DNA from: PALSA-1296 sp037143335 | GTDB taxonomy: Bacteria > Bacteroidota > Ignavibacteria > Palsa-1295 | Assembly: GCA_037143335.1 (NCBI GenBank) | Contig: JBAWZA010000001.1 | Span: 62,001-126,000, forward strand | DNA length: 64,000 bases | Direction: 5' to 3' | Part shown: positions 60,652 to 64,000 of the stretch, piece after piece | Position numbering within the stretch: position 1 is the first letter of the stretch | Layout: every line of letters begins with the position of its first letter | Position numbers and translations under genes: made by a program | Notes under the pieces: model-generated | What the model saw: only the letters and a program-made list of their open reading frames with translations | Told to the model about the DNA's origin: nothing | Databases searched by the model: none

Positions 60652-62319
60652 TTACCTCACATGCACAAATTTCCGAATCTCATCGCGGGTGGTGTTTTGG
60701 TAGGCAACACGGACGATGAAGGAGCCAGTGGGTAGGTCGTGCGTGTCTATGGTGAGAATATTGTTTGCAACTTTGTAATCTGGGAAGTACTGTATGCCGA
60801 GGAGGTCGTAGAATTCGACAAACCTCACTACCATTGAATTGAATAAATGCAAATTTGCTTCTTCTAATGCGGGATTAGGATAAACCCATAACGAAAAAAT
60901 ATTATCGACGTAGGAATTTGCCACTTCATTCGGAACATCTTTGAGTTCTATTACCCAGAGATCCTGGACAGCGGAGTCTCGACCGCCTTGATGAAGAGTT
61001 GTAACATCACCATTTTGAATGGAGTTGGTAGTACCTGCGATGACATAATCTCCAAGTTCTGTCTGGATAATAGAAATTCCTTCCTCAATTCGATTCGCAC
61101 CAAGACATTTTTGCCAGAGAATCGTACCCGATGCAGAAATCCTGGCTGTAAAAACATCCCCACCACCATGATTGCCAACTACATCTCCATCATTGGAGAT
61201 TGATCGTCCTACAAAAGTATATCCACTATCACGGTTTTGAATAATTGAATTTGCCAGATCATCTTTCGAACCACCATAACAATGTTGCCATTCGATTTTG
61301 CCTAGTATGTCCGTTTTGACAATCCAAGCATCCCCGAGATTAACACTCCCACCATGATTTCCACTAACATCGCCATCTTTCGATGTCGTACTCCCAGCAA
61401 AAATGAATCCCCCATCTTTCGCCTGAATCACAGAACGTGCATCTTCGTCACCTGTGCCCCCGTACAAACCATGCCACAAGACACTTCCGTCACTATCTAA
61501 GCGAACTAACAAAGCATCGCTGCCTCCATGATTAGGAAATCCCTCATCAATAGATGAAGTAATCCCAGCAAGGACATATCCTCCGTCTCTCATTTCTATA
61601 ACCGATTCCAAGTCTTCACCATACGTACCACCGATACATCCCTTCCAGAGAATATTACCCTTAACATCAAATTTGGCTACCCAACCATCCTGCCCGCCAT
61701 GATTATCCGGAAAATCACCGTCATGTGAGTTTGTAAAACCGACTGCCACCAGTCCGCCATCTTGCGATTGGATGATTGCTTCCGCCATTTCACTGCCTGT
61801 GCCACCAAGGCACTTTGTCCACTGAATATTTCCTACAGAATCCAGCTTTACAATCCATGCATCATAATCTCCATATCCGCCATGATTCCCGTGCACATCG
61901 CCGTCATTTGATAGAGTTTGGCCAGCCACTGCAAAGCCACGGTCGAATGTTTGCACGATACGGAAGCAATATTCGGACGCACTTCCTCCAATGCAACGCT
62001 GCCATTCTATATTCCCCATCCTGTCTAATTTTACTAACCAGCCATCTCCACCACCATGCGTGCCGACCACGTCACCGTTATTTGAACCAGTTTCGCCTAT
62101 CAAAATGTAGCCACCGTCAGCTGTTTGGATGATATTACCTGATGTCTCTTCGCTTGCACCTCCGTAGGTTTTCTGCCATTCTACTTTGGGGGCGGTTTGA
62201 GCAATTGAGATAGCAGGTGTGATAATCGAAGCGATGAATAAAAAAAAATAAGCCGAAAGACCCGATACAATCGATGACGATATTATGCATTTGATTGAAA
62301 GTTTGATTGGGCTTATCAT
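60652..62319 (-). CDS. Seven-repeat secreted protein with T9SS domain
   Basis: 555 residues. A long signal peptide (~1-40, ending ISIAQT) is followed by seven ~55-residue repeats of the form GG-x3-E-x4-IIQ-x-x-DGGY-x3-G-x-T-x-SNDGDV-x-GxHGG, then D-x-WxVKLD-x2-GNIxWQ. Examples are EETSGNIIQTADGGYILIGE and EDARSVIQAKDGGFIFAGST. Each looks like one propeller blade, so a seven-bladed propeller is likely. The last ~85 residues (SLWVYPNPALEEANLHLF to RKFVHVR) are the T9SS sorting domain. Ligand unknown. A large hairpin lies between it and the upstream cysteine-rich gene. Confidence 0.78.
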   Translation of the reverse strand: MISPIKLSIKCIISSSIVSGLSAYFFLFIASIITPAISIAQTAPKVEWQKTYGGASEETSGNIIQTADGGYILIGETGSNNGDVVGTHGGGDGWLVKLDRMGNIEWQRCIGGSASEYCFRIVQTFDRGFAVAGQTLSNDGDVHGNHGGYGDYDAWIVKLDSVGNIQWTKCLGGTGSEMAEAIIQSQDGGLVAVGFTNSHDGDFPDNHGGQDGWVAKFDVKGNILWKGCIGGTYGEDLESVIEMRDGGYVLAGITSSIDEGFPNHGGSDALLVRLDSDGSVLWHGLYGGTGDEDARSVIQAKDGGFIFAGSTTSKDGDVSGNHGGSVNLGDAWIVKTDILGKIEWQHCYGGSKDDLANSIIQNRDSGYTFVGRSISNDGDVVGNHGGGDVFTARISASGTILWQKCLGANRIEEGISIIQTELGDYVIAGTTNSIQNGDVTTLHQGGRDSAVQDLWVIELKDVPNEVANSYVDNIFSLWVYPNPALEEANLHLFNSMVVRFVEFYDLLGIQYFPDYKVANNILTIDTHDLPTGSFIVRVAYQNTTRDEIRKFVHVR

Positions 62320-62368
62320 AAGGTGATTGACAGAAATACCAACGAAATAATTCCGAGTTGCTAAGAAA

Positions 62369-62430
62369 GACAGCTTACCCCTCTGTTTTGCGTATCAAAG
62401 TTGATACTTGTATATGAGGGATAAGCTGTC
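62369..62430 (-). terminator. Nested hairpin between the cysteine-rich and repeat-protein genes
   Basis: Outer arms GACAGCTTACCCCTC (62369-62383) and GAGGGATAAGCTGTC (62416-62430) pair at 14 of 15 positions. The 32-nt loop contains a second perfect palindrome, GTATCAA-AG-TTGATAC. On the minus strand a weak T-run (TTTCTT) follows. It may be a terminator for the gene at 62449, or a leader structure of the gene at 62319. Confidence 0.6.
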
Positions 62431-62448
62431 AATCTGATAGAATTACCC

Positions 62449-63018
62449 TCAGAAGGTTACTGAGAAATCACACACATGCCCGTTACATTGAGGTGTGGCA
62501 GGCGATGTAACAGTTATGTCGTAAGTCTGGTGAGCAGGTGGGGCATTTGTACCCTTTGTATTTCGGCATATACGAAAGCTGGCACAAGTATTGTCCGGTA
62601 CCCCATTGACATTTTTATACCAAATTTTTCTTGTGTTGTACCAGCTACATGATGAGCCACTCGGAGTTGCTGAGTAAGTGAAATCTCCCGAGCTACAAAC
62701 AGAATGACAATCCGTGTTTGATCGCGAGACGATAGTAAATTCGTATGGGTTTACCCCAGTACACGAGTCTGTACAGATCGTAACGATTACACATTTGTCG
62801 CAGGTATGAGTATCATTAGGATTCGGACCACACACTGTTGCGTCGTCACAACTTGTTCCAAGAGTATCATATACAACATAAACACTGAAACAAGGTGAGT
62901 TCGTATGGGTCGGATAAGTCTGCGAATACGATTTGTCGAGCCAACCAAAACACACCATATATACCGAAACCGCTAAAGCGATTCCTTTGAGTTTTGAAGT
63001 TAATTGTATCATTGTCAT
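62449..63018 (-). CDS. Exported cysteine-rich protein, target of array B promoter
   Basis: 189 residues (187 if the ATG at 63012 is used). Signal peptide ~1-32 (LAVSVYMVCFGWLDKSYSQ). The mature part has 14 cysteines, an even number, in pairs such as THTCDKCV, TICTDSC, TDCHSVCSS and PQCNGHVC, consistent with seven disulfides. It is Thr/Ser/Asn/Pro-rich with no T9SS tail. I recognise no family. Its promoter lies under the 10-bp array at 63096, and a small LuxR-type HTH gene is immediately upstream. It is a good candidate for the regulated product of that system. Confidence 0.7.
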   Translation of the reverse strand: MTMIQLTSKLKGIALAVSVYMVCFGWLDKSYSQTYPTHTNSPCFSVYVVYDTLGTSCDDATVCGPNPNDTHTCDKCVIVTICTDSCTGVNPYEFTIVSRSNTDCHSVCSSGDFTYSATPSGSSCSWYNTRKIWYKNVNGVPDNTCASFRICRNTKGTNAPPAHQTYDITVTSPATPQCNGHVCDFSVTF

Positions 63019-63074
63019 CGAGATGAATATAGTTTAAAAAAATGAAAACACCTGTTTTCAACGATGCGAATATA

Positions 63075-63082
63075 CAATAATA
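63075..63082 (-). promoter_or_regulatory. Promoter element before the cysteine-rich gene
   Basis: The minus strand reads TTCGTATTATTGTA. TATTATTG differs from TAnnTTTG by one base, and the flanking sequence equals the promoter at 28229 except for one position. It lies 56 nt before the start codon at 63018. The repeat array begins 14 bp upstream. Confidence 0.45.
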
Positions 63083-63095
63083 CGAAAAAAATCCG

Positions 63096-63142
63096 TTACG
63101 CCAAAATACGCTGAAATACGCCAAACAACTCTGATTTACGCT
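63096..63142. repeat. Five-unit direct-repeat array with 10-bp period (operator-like)
   Basis: Heptamers on the plus strand start at 63096 (TTACGCC), 63106 (ATACGCT), 63116 (ATACGCC), 63126 (CAACTCT, degenerate) and 63136 (TTACGCT), each followed by three bases, mostly RAA or AAT. The period is exactly 10 bp. On the minus strand the core is RGCGTAW, similar to GGCATW of array A. The array fills the space between the HTH gene and the promoter of the cysteine-rich gene. Confidence 0.75.
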
Positions 63143-63159
63143 AATTCCGCACCGATTAT

Positions 63160-63450
63160 TTACAGAATCTTCAAGAATGCATTTAATCGTTGCCCATCCT
63201 TTAACCCTGCCTTCAGAGAAACAGTCATTCGGTGCTTCTCCACCGTTCTCTCAGGAATTCCAAAAATTAAGCCAATATCGTGGTTGGAATATCTTGCGTG
63301 TACACCAGCGCACACATCCATCTCATCGTCAGTGATCCGTTGGACATTCTTAAATGGCTTCTCAAAAAAACGAGGGTGTTCGAACGTGAATTTCCCAATA
63401 AATTCATCACGCGAAGGTATAGAATTTTCTGATTTATTTTCAGTTGCCAT
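63160..63450 (-). CDS. Small LuxR/GerE-type HTH regulator without a receiver domain (copy B)
   Basis: 96 residues from the ATG at 63450 (MATENKSENSIPSRDEFIGK). A reading from 63519 would start inside a terminator hairpin. The HTH is ITDDEMDVCAGVHARYSNHD, then IGLIFGIPERTVEKHRMTVS, with the T-V-E-K-H-R recognition helix of LuxR/GerE proteins. No receiver domain precedes it. It shares E-H-P-x-FF, VCA, TVE and the K-x-G-L-K-x-G-x-x-L-N-A-F-L tail with the protein at 28404. It lies directly upstream of the 10-bp array and the cysteine-rich gene, on the same strand. Confidence 0.78.
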   Translation of the reverse strand: MATENKSENSIPSRDEFIGKFTFEHPRFFEKPFKNVQRITDDEMDVCAGVHARYSNHDIGLIFGIPERTVEKHRMTVSLKAGLKDGQRLNAFLKIL

Positions 63451-63489
63451 GACGATTAAGTCAATGAAAAAAAATGACGCAAGATTAAT

Positions 63490-63549
63490 CACTAAAAAAA
63501 CAGAGCAATAAAATATCACGGCTTGCGCCCTGGTGATATAGTATTGCTC
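63490..63549 (-). terminator. Rho-independent terminator after the aminotransferase gene
   Basis: Arms GAGCAATAAAATATCAC (63503-63519) and GTGATATAGTATTGCTC (63533-63549) pair at 15 of 17 positions with a 13-nt loop. On the minus strand the stem is followed by CTGTTTTTTTAG. A TAnnTTTG box (TATATTTG, 63571-63578) upstream means the same hairpin could attenuate transcription into the HTH gene. Confidence 0.8.
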
Positions 63550-63671
63550 CGTGTATAGATAAAACTATTACAAATATAACGAATTATTCCCTTGATTCGG
63601 GAAAAAGCAACTGTCCCTATTTTGGACTCTTAGTGCAATCTTTGCTAGATTTAATCTCGTATTAAGTCACC

Positions 63672-64000
63672 TCACTTCAACCCATCCATCGCTAAGCGGA
63701 GTTGGGGGACGATGGTGTTGATCTCCTCCATTGATACTGCACCAACCGAGAGGCGGAACCAGCCGCTATCCTCGCGCAGATCGAATGCTTGGAAGGGGAC
63801 TACGGCGAAATCGGCGGTGTGGAGAAGGTACTTGCGGATGTCTTCGTTGGTGCGAAGTGTGTCGCCGTTCGGAGTTGTTTTGCCAATAAAATTAAATCGT
63901 GCTGATAAATAAATTGCTCCCATCGGAGGAATCACATCTACGGGATAGCCAGCATCCTTCATCGCAGTAATTTCAGAGAAGAGTGCATTGAGTCGGATCT
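63672..64000 (-). CDS. Class I/II PLP-dependent aminotransferase (5' part cut by window edge)
   Basis: The frame is open to the right edge (IRLNALFSEITAMKDAGYPV and onward), so at least 109 residues of the C-terminal domain are seen. The block NEDIRKYLLHTADFAVVPFQ, then AFDLREDSGWFRLSVGAVSM, has the conserved Arg (GWFRLS) that binds the substrate carboxylate in aspartate-aminotransferase-type enzymes. The PLP Lys lies outside the window. The ending PQLRLAMDGLK is usual for the family. The substrate is not known. A terminator at 63490-63549 ends its transcript. Confidence 0.85.
   Translation of the reverse strand, partial: IRLNALFSEITAMKDAGYPVDVIPPMGAIYLSARFNFIGKTTPNGDTLRTNEDIRKYLLHTADFAVVPFQAFDLREDSGWFRLSVGAVSMEEINTIVPQLRLAMDGLK

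Overview
The window looks like a chromosome segment from the Bacteroidota/Chlorobi side of the tree, most like Ignavibacteria or Candidatus Kapabacteria. Three things point there. About ten large secreted proteins end in a type IX secretion (T9SS) C-terminal sorting domain with a PNP motif. Several promoters resemble the Bacteroidetes -7 box TAnnTTTG. Shine-Dalgarno sequences are scarce. I saw no rRNA, tRNA, CRISPR array, phage or transposase gene. No T9SS machinery gene is present; only its cargo is.

Layout. 1-1830: 5' part of a phenylacetyl-CoA oxygenase locus (paaE, then paaA cut by the edge). 1959-12847: serine hydrolase, an ECF sigma/anti-sigma/lipoprotein operon closed by a terminator, a YHYH protein, and three tandem arylsulfotransferase-like T9SS proteins. 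12856-24779: YfiT-type protein, msrA, two propeller proteins, a lipoprotein, a VOC gene broken by an internal stop, suhB, plsY, a methyltransferase, HtrA protease, a DUF4412-like lipoprotein and a CNNM/CorC-type protein. 24846-28709: an accessory locus with a cysteine-rich protein carrying a phospholipase-A2-like CCxxHD motif, two unknown proteins, an 11-bp repeat array and a small LuxR-type HTH gene. 28930-46461: ATP-grasp-like protein, glycosyltransferase operon, DUF4175 protein, methylguanine methyltransferase, kynureninase-like enzyme, OmpA protein with 16 calcium-binding-type repeats, and two more T9SS proteins. 46496-51995: scpA, scpB and rluB, a PIN toxin-antitoxin cassette inserted at the rluB end, a GIY-YIG protein and an AlbA_2 protein. 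51977-60646: a lipoprotein, DUF5683, ridA, parB, parA, a T9SS propeller with a frameshifted start, a Nudix hydrolase, a BamA/TamA-like protein and rnhB. 60652-64000: T9SS repeat protein, cysteine-rich exported protein, 10-bp repeat array, a second small LuxR-type HTH gene and a cut aminotransferase.

The strongest candidate for something undescribed is a paired arrangement at 27.6-28.7 kb and 62.4-63.5 kb. Two homologous ~100-residue LuxR-type HTH proteins each lie beside a helically phased direct-repeat array (11-bp period in one, 10-bp in the other). Each array sits just upstream of a matching promoter (core TTCGTATTWTTGT) that drives a gene of unknown function. This suggests a small regulator that polymerises along phased sites to switch on orphan secreted or cysteine-rich proteins.
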